Below, in pieces: positions 34,553-42,917 of a DNA stretch of 64,000 nt. How positions within the stretch are numbered: position 1 is the first letter of the stretch; every line of letters starts with the position of its first letter. Source of the stretch: Syntrophus sp963665935 (GTDB taxonomy: Bacteria > Desulfobacterota > Syntrophia > Syntrophales > Syntrophaceae). The position numbers and the translations under genes were made by a program. The notes beneath the pieces are model-generated. The model ran no database searches and was not told the origin of the DNA. It worked only from the letters and a program-made list of their open reading frames with translations. Where the stretch lies: positions 3,954,144 to 4,018,143 of the forward strand of contig OY762510.1 of assembly GCA_963665935.1 (NCBI GenBank). The letters run 5' to 3'.

Positions 34553-35539
34553 ATGAATCAACTGTCAAGACTGATCGTGAGCACACTGTTTTCAGCCGTT
34601 TTGATTGGCTGTGCGACAATCGACAAACCTGAGGTAAAGCGTGTCGATGCAACACCCCAAATAAGTAAAACCCAACAACAACTTCCGGAAACAAAAAAGG
34701 GGCTCAAGAGAAAGGTCGCTATTGCCAGATTCACCAATGAAACAAAATATGGGCAAAGTTTTTTTGTAGATGATCAAAAAGATCGGATCGGAAAGCAGGC
34801 CGTCGATATTTTGTCAAACAAGCTGCTTCAAACAGAAAAATTTATCATTCTGGAAAGAGCAGATTTGGATAAAATTCAAAAAGAACTTGCCATTGGAAAT
34901 GCTTCGCCAATAAAGAACATGGCGGATTACCTCATTGTCGGCTCCGTCACGGAGTTCGGAAGAAAGGACACCGGGGAGGTCGGCATCTTCAGTCGAACGA
35001 AGAGGCAGACCGCTTTTGCCAAGGTTCACGTCCGCATGATCGACATTTATACGGGCCAGGTTATCTATTCCGAAGATGGAGAGGGAACGGCATTTTCCGA
35101 GGCGGGAACGATATTCGGCGTAGGGGGTCGAGCCGGATATGATTCAACCCTTAATGACAGGGCAATGGAGGCTGCCATCACAAACCTGGCATCAAACATC
35201 ATTGAGAAGCTCCTCGACAAGCCCTGGCGGGCGTACATCATTGGACAGGAAGATAAAAACCTGATCATTTCGGGCGGTAAATCGCAGAATATCAATGCAG
35301 GGGCCGTATTTGCCGTTTATCTGGAAGGCAAGAAGGTGAAAAATCCGCAGACAAACATGGACATTACACTGCCGGCAAAGAAACTGGCCAAAATAAAAGT
35401 TGTCGCAACCCTGGGTGACACACCGGAAAATGAGGTTTCACTCTGCCAAGTCATTGAAGGAAATGATAATCTTGCAGCATATAGGTCCAGAAATGATTAT
35501 GGCCGACTGTTTATCATGGAATGGAAGGAGGCCGATTGA
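34553..35539 (+). CDS. CsgG-family outer-membrane lipoprotein, copy B
   Basis: A 328-aa paralogue of 23162-24133, roughly 90% identical by eye. Lipobox LIGC, CsgG domain with KVAIARFTNETKYG. It ends RLFIMEWKEAD, five residues longer than copy A, and its stop overlaps the next start (TGATG). Outer-membrane pore or assembly role by family only. Confidence 0.87.
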   Translation: MNQLSRLIVSTLFSAVLIGCATIDKPEVKRVDATPQISKTQQQLPETKKGLKRKVAIARFTNETKYGQSFFVDDQKDRIGKQAVDILSNKLLQTEKFIILERADLDKIQKELAIGNASPIKNMADYLIVGSVTEFGRKDTGEVGIFSRTKRQTAFAKVHVRMIDIYTGQVIYSEDGEGTAFSEAGTIFGVGGRAGYDSTLNDRAMEAAITNLASNIIEKLLDKPWRAYIIGQEDKNLIISGGKSQNINAGAVFAVYLEGKKVKNPQTNMDITLPAKKLAKIKVVATLGDTPENEVSLCQVIEGNDNLAAYRSRNDYGRLFIMEWKEAD

Positions 35540-35862
35540 TGGTTTCGAGGAGACTGGTTTATGTAGCGATGCTTTTGTTTCTAATCATCGGTTGTGGATA
35601 CTATGAAGGTGTCGTGCAGCCGACACCAAGCAGCTATCTGTCTTTTATGGGCAATGTTGACGGAGCTACGGCAATCATCGATGACAGAATTACCTTGAAC
35701 CTCGATATAGAGCTTCGGGGAAGTGAGGGTCAGAAAAAGACAATCCTTTTCCAGATTACCCCAGGAAAGCATAAAGTGATTGTGACCAAAATGGGTCAAG
35801 AAGTTGTGAATCGTATCATCATCATTGGTGATGGAACAACAAAAGAAATCGAGGTGCCATGA
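35539..35862 (+). CDS. Small lipoprotein, copy B
   Basis: A 107-aa lipoprotein (lipobox LIIGC), paralogue of 22821-23144. The same AAGGAGG site sits upstream, inside the end of the csgG-like gene. A PEGA-like beta domain contains PGKHKVIVTKMGQEVVNR. Overlaps the DUF4810 gene by 4 bp. Confidence 0.75.
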   Translation: MVSRRLVYVAMLLFLIIGCGYYEGVVQPTPSSYLSFMGNVDGATAIIDDRITLNLDIELRGSEGQKKTILFQITPGKHKVIVTKMGQEVVNRIIIIGDGTTKEIEVP

Positions 35863-36281
35863 ACCGTTTCTCTTCAGCATCCACCCTTGTCATAGCCCTT
35901 TTTTTATCAGGTTGTGCAGCTTCTCCTTCCATGTATTACTGGGGGGACTATTCAAGCACGCTCTATCACTCAAAGAAGACGCCAAGCGATGAAACCCTCC
36001 TCAAGCATCAGCAGACCCTTGAAAAAATTATCGAAGAATCAAAAACGAAAAATATGAAGGTACCCCCTGGCGTATATGCCGAACTTGGGTATATCTATTT
36101 GAGACAAAACAAGAATGATCTGGCAATTCAACATTTCCGGATGGAAAAAGAACTTTATCCCGAATCGACATTATTCATGCAACGGCTAGAAAATTCCGCG
36201 TTGACCAAGGACAAGAAGCCGGAAGAGAAAACGGCGACGGCCGTACAGCCTGAGACGAAATTGGAGAAACAACCAAAATGA
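35859..36281 (+). CDS. DUF4810 lipoprotein, copy B
   Basis: A 140-aa lipoprotein (lipobox LSGC) with MYYWGDYSSTLYHSKK and a TPR-like stretch; the charged tail is diverged from copy A. It overlaps the small lipoprotein gene and the DUF799 gene by 4 bp each. Confidence 0.85.
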   Translation: MNRFSSASTLVIALFLSGCAASPSMYYWGDYSSTLYHSKKTPSDETLLKHQQTLEKIIEESKTKNMKVPPGVYAELGYIYLRQNKNDLAIQHFRMEKELYPESTLFMQRLENSALTKDKKPEEKTATAVQPETKLEKQPK

Positions 36282-37018
36282 TTACCTTAAGTTTCCATCA
36301 AAAAAGTTGGGGGCATTGCCTGCTGCTCATCATGACACTTACTTTCGTACTTGCTGTAACTGCCTGCGCTCCCAAGATGGTTACCAAAGGGGATAAATTT
36401 CCAGCAATATATGAAGAATCGCCCTCATCAATATTGATTCTTCCGCCAATGAATGAATCAACGGCAGCGGATGCAAAAGACTACTACGCCACAACGATTC
36501 AAGAGCCTCTCTCTTATTGGGGGTACTACGTTTTTCCGTATGAAGTGACGACTGAAATCCTCAAAATGGAAGGAATTTATGACACAGAACTTCTGAAAGA
36601 TCTGCCCCTGCAGAAATTCGCAGAATATTTCGGAGCTGATGCTGTTCTATTTACGACAATAAAAAAATGGGATCTAGCCTATCTTGTCATTGCGGCAAAC
36701 CTGACCATTTCAATTGATTGTGAGCTGAAATCAACCAAATCGTCACGAACCTTATGGCGATATAATGGAACAGTTGTTGTAGACCTTTCCGGCGGTAATA
36801 CCGGTGGCGGTATTGGCGGACTCATCGCGAAGGCTATAGTCACAGCAATCCAAACTGCGATGGCGGACTATGTTCCGCATGCACGCACAGCAAATTATGT
36901 AGCTTTAAATTCATTACCTTACGGGAAATACCATTCCTTGTATAAGCAGGATCAAGCTCAGAAATTCATCGACCAGACTGAGCCCCAACCCGAGCCTCAG
37001 TCCCAGCCGAAGCAATAG
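36278..37018 (+). CDS. DUF799 (GNA1162-like) lipoprotein, copy B
   Basis: A 246-aa lipoprotein: lipobox AVTAC, then DUF799 with ILILPPMNESTAADAKDYY. It is the last gene of copy B and starts within the DUF4810 stop (ATGA). The tail has extra Pro-Glu/Gln pairs relative to copy A (QPEPQSQPKQ). Confidence 0.87.
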   Translation: MITLSFHQKSWGHCLLLIMTLTFVLAVTACAPKMVTKGDKFPAIYEESPSSILILPPMNESTAADAKDYYATTIQEPLSYWGYYVFPYEVTTEILKMEGIYDTELLKDLPLQKFAEYFGADAVLFTTIKKWDLAYLVIAANLTISIDCELKSTKSSRTLWRYNGTVVVDLSGGNTGGGIGGLIAKAIVTAIQTAMADYVPHARTANYVALNSLPYGKYHSLYKQDQAQKFIDQTEPQPEPQSQPKQ

Positions 37019-37026
37019 AATTGGAG

Positions 37027-37069
37027 TTCCCTGGCAAAGCCGGGGTTGTACCAGGGAAATTATTTTTAC
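37027..37069 (+). terminator. Terminator of lipoprotein operon copy B
   Basis: TTCCCTGG (37027-37034) pairs with CCAGGGAA (37051-37058) around a 16-nt loop, then ATTATTTTTA. It follows the DUF799 stop by 8 bp. Confidence 0.65.
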
Positions 37070-37082
37070 ATATCCTTTAACT

Positions 37083-37346
37083 TTATTCTTTTCCCAATAT
37101 TTATCCTTATGCCAGTTTTTCCAGTTTTGCCATAGCTTTCGCTGAAGGATTCTTTCGTACTTCTACCGGTGCCCCTGCCGGTTAGGATTTCTGTAATTTC
37201 TTCTCCATCCCGAACCACCATCCCAATAAAAACTCGGCACATTACTGCTGAGGGTCCAACATCCGTTATTTAATGATACAAGCGGTACCTTTGACCATTC
37301 CACAGACGCCTCCACCAGCCATCCCGGAAGAACAGGCTAGGTCGAT
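37083..37346 (-). pseudogene. Decayed partial copy of the repeat-containing lipoprotein gene
   Basis: About 260 bp align base by base with 40390-40645 of the intact minus-strand gene (shared runs such as CCCAATATTTATC, CCAGTTTTTCCAGTT and AAAACTCGGCACA). The frame is broken: the codon equivalent to Trp in GHRWNYERIP is TAG (37165-37163), with further changes. Only the tryptophan/asparagine-rich middle of the gene survives; signal peptide and tandem repeats are gone. The remaining 37347-37601 has no gene apart from the cytochrome's leader. Confidence 0.8.
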
Positions 37347-37570
37347 ATTGAAAGGGATCTAAACCTGGAAAGGCAAAAATTTATCCTTTTGATCAAACCT
37401 CTATGATGATGTCGCCCAGTGACAAAAAAAATTTGCTTGGAAAAGCGATAATTGTTAAAATCAAATAAATTCTAAAAAGATATCTACTGCTTTCCGGGCA
37501 GCGGACATTTTATCCAGAGTGAACTCCTTTTTTAAAACAGACGGCATCCTTTTCAACTCCTTTTGATTGA

Positions 37571-37584
37571 GTGGTCTTGACCAC
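37571..37584. promoter_or_regulatory. 14-bp palindrome upstream of the cytochrome gene
   Basis: GTGGTCTTGACCAC is a perfect palindrome with a TT centre, ending 17 bp before the ATG at 37602. Its TGGT...ACCA halves resemble GntR/FadR-type operators. This is inference. Confidence 0.4.
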
Positions 37585-37601
37585 AGAATTTTGAGGAAGC
37601 C

Positions 37602-38843
37602 ATGAAAACGAATCGCCTTACCCTCTCGGTGCTTTTCCTTTCCCTTTTCCTCCTGCCGGCATGGGTGGGAGCAAGCTCTGTCAATCAATGCCTTTCCTGC
37701 CATACGGATGACCAAAAAATGAAGGCCCTTGTCAAGGCGCCCGCCCTCGGCGGTGAAGGCGAGGGATGAGCGGGAGCGCCTCCGCCCGTGAAGGCGGAAG
37801 ATTATTACAAGGGATACCTCGTCGACCCCGCACTTCTAGCCAAAGATCCCCATTTTTCCCAGGGATGCAGCTCCTGCCACAAGGGCGATAAGGAGGGCGC
37901 GACAAAAGAATCTGCCCATAAGGGCCTGGTGTGCCGGCCTTCGGACAGGCTCGAAACCTGCGGCCGATGCCACGGGAAGATTGCCGCCACCTACGGGAAA
38001 TCCCTCCATTATACGACGATCGGCCAGAGACAGGGGGTCATGGCAAGGTTTTCCCATGCGGAACTGAAAACCTTCGACAAGGACGTCTTCGAAAAATCCT
38101 GCCGGAGTTGCCACGCCTCCTGCGGTGGGTGCCACGTAAAATCCCCGTCTGTTTCCGGAGTCAGCCTGGGCCTTATCCAGGGGCATAAATTCGTCAAGAA
38201 GGACGAAGGAAAAACCTGCGCCTTCTGCCATGGAGGGCGCGTTTATCCGGAATATACGGGGGAATACGGCGGCACGACGGATGTCCATTATCAGAAGGGA
38301 ATGATGTGCCTCGACTGCCACAAAAAGCAGGAGCTCCATGGCGACGGGACGATGTATCTGACGAAACAGGAGGTGAAGGATCGGCCGACCTGTACGGGTT
38401 GCCACAAGACGATCAATTCGGAGAAGCCGCTGACGAAAACGGCCCACACCGCTCACCGCGGCAATGTGAGCTGCTACGGCTGCCATGCCGGCGGCCAGTA
38501 TCGGAACTGCACCAACTGCCACGAAGGAACCGGGGCCAAATCCGAACCGGGCTTTTTCCTCGGAAAGAATCCCCGGAACAGCAAAGAGGTGACGACGCTC
38601 CGCATCGTCCCCACCGTCCGGGACTCCTTTGTGAAGGCGGGTATCCGCATGGAGCATTACGACGCCCTTCCGAATTACTGGAATACCCCGGCGCACAACA
38701 TCAGAAAACGCACGGACCGGACCAGGTCATGCGATTCCTGCCATAAGGACCGGACCGGCTTCCTGACGCGGGAGACCCTCCTGAAAGGAGGAGCCAAGGC
38801 AAACGAGGAATTGATTTTCACACCCAAACCCATCAACCGATAA
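37602..38843 (+). CDS. Eleven-haem cytochrome c with an in-frame TGA (Sec readthrough or nonsense mutation)
   Basis: From the ATG (GAGGAAG site) the frame encodes a signal peptide (about 1-24) and haem motif CLSCH (30-34), then TGA at 37767-37769 (codon 56), then 357 further codons in the same frame. Downstream there are ten more CxxCH motifs (CSSCH, CGRCH, CRSCH, CGGCH, CAFCH, CLDCH, CTGCH, CYGCH, CTNCH, CDSCH), none broken. Without passing the TGA the larger part would lack an export signal, so haem attachment would fail; readthrough is therefore needed for function. No Cys or Thr partner lies next to the TGA (GEGEG before, AGAPPP after). A GGA-to-TGA mutation is the rival reading. A rhodanese gene follows. 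Confidence 0.6.
37770..37798 (+). promoter_or_regulatory. SECIS-like hairpin after the cytochrome TGA
   Basis: Eleven nucleotides after the TGA, TCCGCC-CGTGAA-GGCGGA forms a 6-bp perfect stem with a 6-nt loop having G in second place. Spacing equals that of the HMA selenoprotein hairpin and of E. coli fdhF. GC-rich chance pairing cannot be excluded. Confidence 0.35.
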
Positions 38844-38880
38844 ACTTTATTTATGGATGGAACGCAGAAAGGAGGTTCTG

Positions 38881-39804
38881 ATGAAAAAGATTAAATGTTT
38901 TTCTATTCTGTTGATCCTTTTCCTTTTAATACCCCTGGCGGCGGTTGCCGAAGAATTCTCGCCCATCGTGTCGACCGATTGGCTGCAGGAGAATCTGAAT
39001 AATCCCAAATTGATCATCGTGGACATCCGCAAAGTTGAAGACTACCGGACGGCTCACATTCCCGGCGCGATCAGCCTGTTCTACGGGACTTGGGCGGTCA
39101 AAAGGGGGGACATCGACAACCAGCTTCCCGAGGATGATGAACTTGTCGATCTCTTGAGTTCTGCAGGCATCAGCCCTGACTCGATCGTTGTTGTCGCCGG
39201 TGCAACGGAATCGGGTCCCGACCGGGTCAACGCGACCCGGGTTGCCTGGACGCTGAAATATGCCGGGGTCAAGACAGTCGGTGTCCTCGATGGGGGGCAT
39301 AACAAGTGGATTGTAAGGGAAAAAAGGCCGGTATCAACGGAAGCCGTGAAGCCAAAGGCAAAGTCCTACCGCGGAACGTTCAATAAGGATGTTTTCGCAA
39401 GTAAAGACTATGTCATGGCTCACGTGGGAAAAGCCTTGATTGTCGATGTCCGGGAGCCGGAATTTTTCAACGGCAAAAACAAGCTCCCTTTTGTCGCAAA
39501 GGCGGGCAGAATCGCCGGGGCGGTCAATCTCCCGACCGCTCAGGTCTTTGATAAGTATCCGCCGGGCGAACATCTTGAAACATGCTGCTATACTTTCAAA
39601 GACGATGCGCAATTGAAGAATATGGCCTCCGGCGTTGTGGGCAGCGATCTGTCCCGGAAGATCATCGTCTACTGTGATACGGGACGGGTAGCCAGTGCCT
39701 GGTGGTTCATCCTGCATGAAGTGCTCGGATACAAAAATGTGAGAAATTACGACGGCTCCATGCAGGAATGGTCAAAAGACCCGAACGCGAAGATCGAACC
39801 GTGA
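38881..39804 (+). CDS. Exported two-domain rhodanese (sulfurtransferase)
   Basis: A 307-aa exported protein. The ATG at 38881 is chosen for the AAAGGAGG site and because it starts a signal peptide (about 1-22). Two rhodanese domains follow (about 28-150 and 165-300). The active cysteine is in the second, YCDTGRVAS; the first domain lacks it. These enzymes carry sulfane sulfur or selenium. It follows the 11-haem cytochrome by 37 bp and is probably co-transcribed, which suggests an extracytoplasmic sulfur or selenium redox function. Confidence 0.82.
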   Translation: MKKIKCFSILLILFLLIPLAAVAEEFSPIVSTDWLQENLNNPKLIIVDIRKVEDYRTAHIPGAISLFYGTWAVKRGDIDNQLPEDDELVDLLSSAGISPDSIVVVAGATESGPDRVNATRVAWTLKYAGVKTVGVLDGGHNKWIVREKRPVSTEAVKPKAKSYRGTFNKDVFASKDYVMAHVGKALIVDVREPEFFNGKNKLPFVAKAGRIAGAVNLPTAQVFDKYPPGEHLETCCYTFKDDAQLKNMASGVVGSDLSRKIIVYCDTGRVASAWWFILHEVLGYKNVRNYDGSMQEWSKDPNAKIEP

Positions 39805-39870
39805 TCCTTATTATTGGGTCGAGAACTGAGGGGATAAGGGAACCCCCTGCAGTCCGCGACCAGTTCACTC

Positions 39871-39916
39871 ATAAAGGGGCCGGGGTGTGGCAGGTGCTGC
39901 ATCCAGCCCCTTTTAT
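39871..39916. terminator. Terminator between the converging rhodanese and lipoprotein genes
   Basis: ATAAAGGGGC (39871-39880) pairs with GCCCCTTTTAT (39906-39916), with one bulge, across a 25-nt loop. One arm includes the stop codon of the minus-strand lipoprotein gene. Probably used from both sides. Confidence 0.55.
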
Positions 39917-40845
39917 CTCAAAACATCCTTGTTTTCTTGTTCCTTCTTTTCGCGTTTTTCCTTCTGTTTTTTATCCTTTGTTTGCTGCTTATCCTGGGAA
40001 TCCGACTTGATCCCTTTTGACTCTTTATCCTCAGGATGTTGCTTCTTTACATTCTGTTTGGGCTGATCTTCAGGCCTCGGCTTTTTCACATCATGCTTGA
40101 GTTGATCTTCCGGACGTGACTTTCTGACATCATATTTCGGTGGATCTTCCGGACGTTTCTGTTTGACATCATATCTCGGTTGATCTCCGGGACGCTGCTG
40201 CTTGACATCGTATCTCGGTTGATCTCCGGGACGCTGCTGCTTGACATCGTATCTCGGTTGATCTCCGGGATGCGGCTGCTTGACATCATATCTCGGTTGA
40301 TCTCCGGGATGCGGCTGCTTGACATCATATCTCGGTTGATCGTCAGGCCTCTGCTGGCCGGGTCTCAAACCCTGGACGCCCCAGCTTTTTTCTTTTTCCC
40401 AATATTTATCGTTGTGCCAGTTTTTCCAGTTCTGTTGGAGTCGATAATTAGGAATTCTTTCGTAGTTCCACCGGTGGCCCTGCCAACTGTGATTTCTGTA
40501 ATTTCCCCTCCAGCCCGGATCTACATCATGATAAAAACTCGGCACACTGTTGTAACGGGTCCAGCCCCCGTTATAATTATGTGACCGATACCACTGATTA
40601 TTCCACGGACGCCACCACCAGCCATCCCAGAAGAACAAGTCTACACTTACATCCGGAACGGCATAAACATCTCCTGCATAAGGGATCGCGATCACCTCCG
40701 GAGGTTGCTCAAATCCGATGGGCGGTGGTTCGTAGCCTGTTTCTCCCCCATAATAACCGTCCGAGTTTGGGTCGACACCGATAAAGCAGCCCTGGAAAGA
40801 CATCAGCAGTCCCAGGATGATTGTCGCTAACAGTATTTTCTTCAT
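39913..40845 (-). CDS. Surface lipoprotein with Trp-rich domain and 13-residue tandem repeats
   Basis: A 310-aa lipoprotein: signal helix, lipobox FQGC (C20), a Tyr/Trp/Asn-rich region (about 60-160; FFWDGWWWRPWNNQWYRSHN), eight 13-residue repeats (166-270) and a Lys/Glu tail of low complexity. The family of Trp-rich envelope lipoproteins (YXWP-like) is common in these bacteria, and its role is unknown. The repeats are hydrophilic and Pro/Asp/Lys-rich, suggesting a spacer through peptidoglycan. A decayed partial copy is at 37083-37346. Confidence 0.75.
   Translation of the reverse strand: MKKILLATIILGLLMSFQGCFIGVDPNSDGYYGGETGYEPPPIGFEQPPEVIAIPYAGDVYAVPDVSVDLFFWDGWWWRPWNNQWYRSHNYNGGWTRYNSVPSFYHDVDPGWRGNYRNHSWQGHRWNYERIPNYRLQQNWKNWHNDKYWEKEKSWGVQGLRPGQQRPDDQPRYDVKQPHPGDQPRYDVKQPHPGDQPRYDVKQQRPGDQPRYDVKQQRPGDQPRYDVKQKRPEDPPKYDVRKSRPEDQLKHDVKKPRPEDQPKQNVKKQHPEDKESKGIKSDSQDKQQTKDKKQKEKREKKEQENKDVLR
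40036..40350 (-). repeat. Array of eight 39-bp tandem repeats in a coding region
   Basis: Units of 39 bp encode variants of PGDQPRYDVKQQR. Five central units are nearly identical; those toward the C-terminal end diverge (PEDPPKYDVRKSR, PEDQLKHDVKKPR, PEDQPKQNVKKQH). The unit length keeps the frame, so copy number can change without breaking the gene. Confidence 0.85.
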
Positions 40846-41181
40846 TTCAGTCCTCTTTACCCTCGTTTTTTCTGGCCGTTAACGGTTGTTTTTTCCTTTC
40901 ATGCATATCAAATCCAACTTCCATACCATCCCGAACATCCCGCCATGAAATCTCGATCAATCCTTCATATTCCCGGCGTGTTATGATTTTATACCCAAAT
41001 ACACCCGAAGAAGACCTGGGTACTTATTACCCAAGCCGGATGAACGCCCTGAGAAAAAAATATGCACCCCTGAGACGATTGCGAATCTCACCGGTTCGCG
41101 GACCTTATGGACAGTGGCGGCAAATTTTCTGTGATAAAAAAAGATGTATCGATTGAAATTTCCGGATCGGGAAGGGATTTC
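40846..41181. other. Gene-free region between the lipoprotein gene and thiF
   Basis: It contains no supported gene, tRNA or terminator. It should hold the promoter of the minus-strand lipoprotein gene. A plus-strand frame starting at 41107 runs antisense to thiF and is not supported. Confidence 0.4.
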
Positions 41182-41805
41182 TTACGTGCGGGATTGGGAC
41201 AACACATGCTCCAGGATGACGTCGGCCTGTTTGGCGGCGACAATGGCGACCCTTGGGGCAAGGGCGGGCCGGAAGGCAATGTCGGATTGCAGATCCCCGA
41301 CCAGAACGAGGTTTTCCCTGAGGGGATGCACCCGGATGGCATCGCTCGATCCATAGCCGCCAAGACCGGACACCGCCACAACGAATTTTTTCCGGGGCAG
41401 CAGCTCGGAAACCAGCATGCTCTTATCCTCGGCGCGATCCAGGCATTCGGCGACAACGGCGCATTGGGAAAACAACGTGTTCACCGAATCTTTCTCTATT
41501 TTCCGGACTTCGATCTCCAGGTCCAGATCGGGGTTGATCCGAAGGAGGTTCCGGCGGAGGGCTTCGACCTTGTACATCCCTATCTGGTCGGCAAAGTAAA
41601 ACTGGCGATCCAGGTTTCCCGCCTCGACGACGTCGAAATCGACCAGCTTCAGGCTACGGAAACCGGCCCGGACCAGATGGGCTGCACAGTTCGATCCCAG
41701 GCCGCCTGCCCCGGCAATTCCGACCCGGATGATCCGCAGCCGCTCGAAGTTCCGCCTGCCGATCTTTTCGATGAGCTGCTCGTGGAAGGTCTTGGCCGTG
41801 CTCAT
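41182..41805 (-). CDS. thiF: Thiamine biosynthesis adenylyltransferase, ThiF family 2
   Basis: A 207-aa E1-like enzyme that activates the ThiS C-terminus by adenylation. Nucleotide motif GIAGAGGLGSN (about 26-36), then LVDFDVVEAGNLDRQ. The C-terminal zinc CxxC pairs of long ThiF are absent, as in short ThiF forms. The start ATG overlaps the thiH stop by 4 bp. Last gene of thiESGHF. Confidence 0.85.
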   Translation of the reverse strand: MSTAKTFHEQLIEKIGRRNFERLRIIRVGIAGAGGLGSNCAAHLVRAGFRSLKLVDFDVVEAGNLDRQFYFADQIGMYKVEALRRNLLRINPDLDLEIEVRKIEKDSVNTLFSQCAVVAECLDRAEDKSMLVSELLPRKKFVVAVSGLGGYGSSDAIRVHPLRENLVLVGDLQSDIAFRPALAPRVAIVAAKQADVILEHVLSQSRT

Positions 41806-42917
41806 AGTCCCGGCATCCAGTCCTTCAACACCGGATCGTACCCCCTTTCCCGGAGCCGCGCCATGATCTCCGGGACGCTCCGGGAATCGGCGATCTCGAA
41901 CTGAGGCAGGGCCCCTTTCGCTCCCGGCGCGGTCGTATAGCCGCCGACGCTGGTGGCTGAACCGGCCGACATCCGGGTAATTCCCAAAGGAATCAGGCAA
42001 TCGCGGAAGCGGGGATCTTCGCGGGTGGACAGGGCGATGCCCAGCCGGGGCAGAAAGAGTCGCAGGGCCAGAACAATCTGCACGATGTTTGAATCGCTGA
42101 CCTCACAAGAGCCCTGGAAGGCGCCGACGAAGGGCCTCAATCTCGGGACGGAGGCCCCTATCTCCACATCGGGGAAGCGATCCTGGAGGTACCGGGCATG
42201 GAGACCGACCATCAGGACCTCTCTGCGCCAATCCGCCAAGCCGAGGAGGGCCCCGATATTGACCTGCCTCATCCGGGCCGCCGCGCCCCGCTCCGAGGCC
42301 TCCAGACGGTAGCGGAAATTCCCTTTCGGCCCCTCAGGATGGAGAACCTTGTAGAGGTCCTCATCGTAGGTCTCCTGATAGAGGGTCAGTCCATCCACGC
42401 CTTCCACTACCAGGCTTGCATAATCCTCTTCCGAAAGGGGATAGACTTCAATAGCGATCGAAGAGAAATGCCTTTTGAGCACCCCCGCGCAATCCCGGAG
42501 ATAACCGACAGGACTTTTCTTTTTCGATTCCCCCGTCAGCAGGAGGATGTGCTGCAAACCCGTCGCGGCAATAAAGGCCGCCTCGCCATCAACCTCTTCC
42601 AAGCTGAGTTTTCTCCGTTCCCGCCGGTTTTTCGCGCTGAAACTGCAGTAGAGGCAGGAATTCTCGCAGTAATCGGAGACGTAAAGCGGCGCGTAAAGCT
42701 GGATGGTTCGGCCGAAATACCGCAGCGTCAGTGCCTGGGCCTTCTGCGCCATCGGCTCCAGAAAGGCTTCGGCGGCAGGGGAAAGGAGGACGAAAAAATC
42801 GGAAAAGGTCAGATGTTCCCGCCGGAGGACCCCTTCGACGTCCGCCTCCGAAACGACGGCAAAGTCGCCTTCCCATTCCCGGTCCCGGTATTGGCAATAG
42901 AGGTCGTAGAAGCTCAT
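41802..42917 (-). CDS. thiH: 2-iminoacetate synthase ThiH
   Basis: A 371-aa radical SAM enzyme that cleaves tyrosine to dehydroglycine for the thiazole ring, the oxygen-independent route expected in an anaerobe. Cluster motif CENSCLYC (CxxxCxxC). Overlaps thiG and thiF by 4 bp each. Confidence 0.92.
   Translation of the reverse strand: MSFYDLYCQYRDREWEGDFAVVSEADVEGVLRREHLTFSDFFVLLSPAAEAFLEPMAQKAQALTLRYFGRTIQLYAPLYVSDYCENSCLYCSFSAKNRRERRKLSLEEVDGEAAFIAATGLQHILLLTGESKKKSPVGYLRDCAGVLKRHFSSIAIEVYPLSEEDYASLVVEGVDGLTLYQETYDEDLYKVLHPEGPKGNFRYRLEASERGAAARMRQVNIGALLGLADWRREVLMVGLHARYLQDRFPDVEIGASVPRLRPFVGAFQGSCEVSDSNIVQIVLALRLFLPRLGIALSTREDPRFRDCLIPLGITRMSAGSATSVGGYTTAPGAKGALPQFEIADSRSVPEIMARLRERGYDPVLKDWMPGL

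Larger units (their letters stand above)
34475..37018 (+). repeat. Copy B of the inverted duplicated lipoprotein operon
   Basis: Mirror copy of 21684-24213, with the same promoter geometry, four genes and overlaps. Differences are scattered substitutions and small length changes, so the duplication is not recent, or it is under slow divergence with possible gene conversion. Confidence 0.9.

Noticed and set aside
40036..40350. CRISPR array from the regular 39-bp repeats
   Set aside because: There are no spacers; repeats are contiguous, in frame, and part of a lipoprotein gene.
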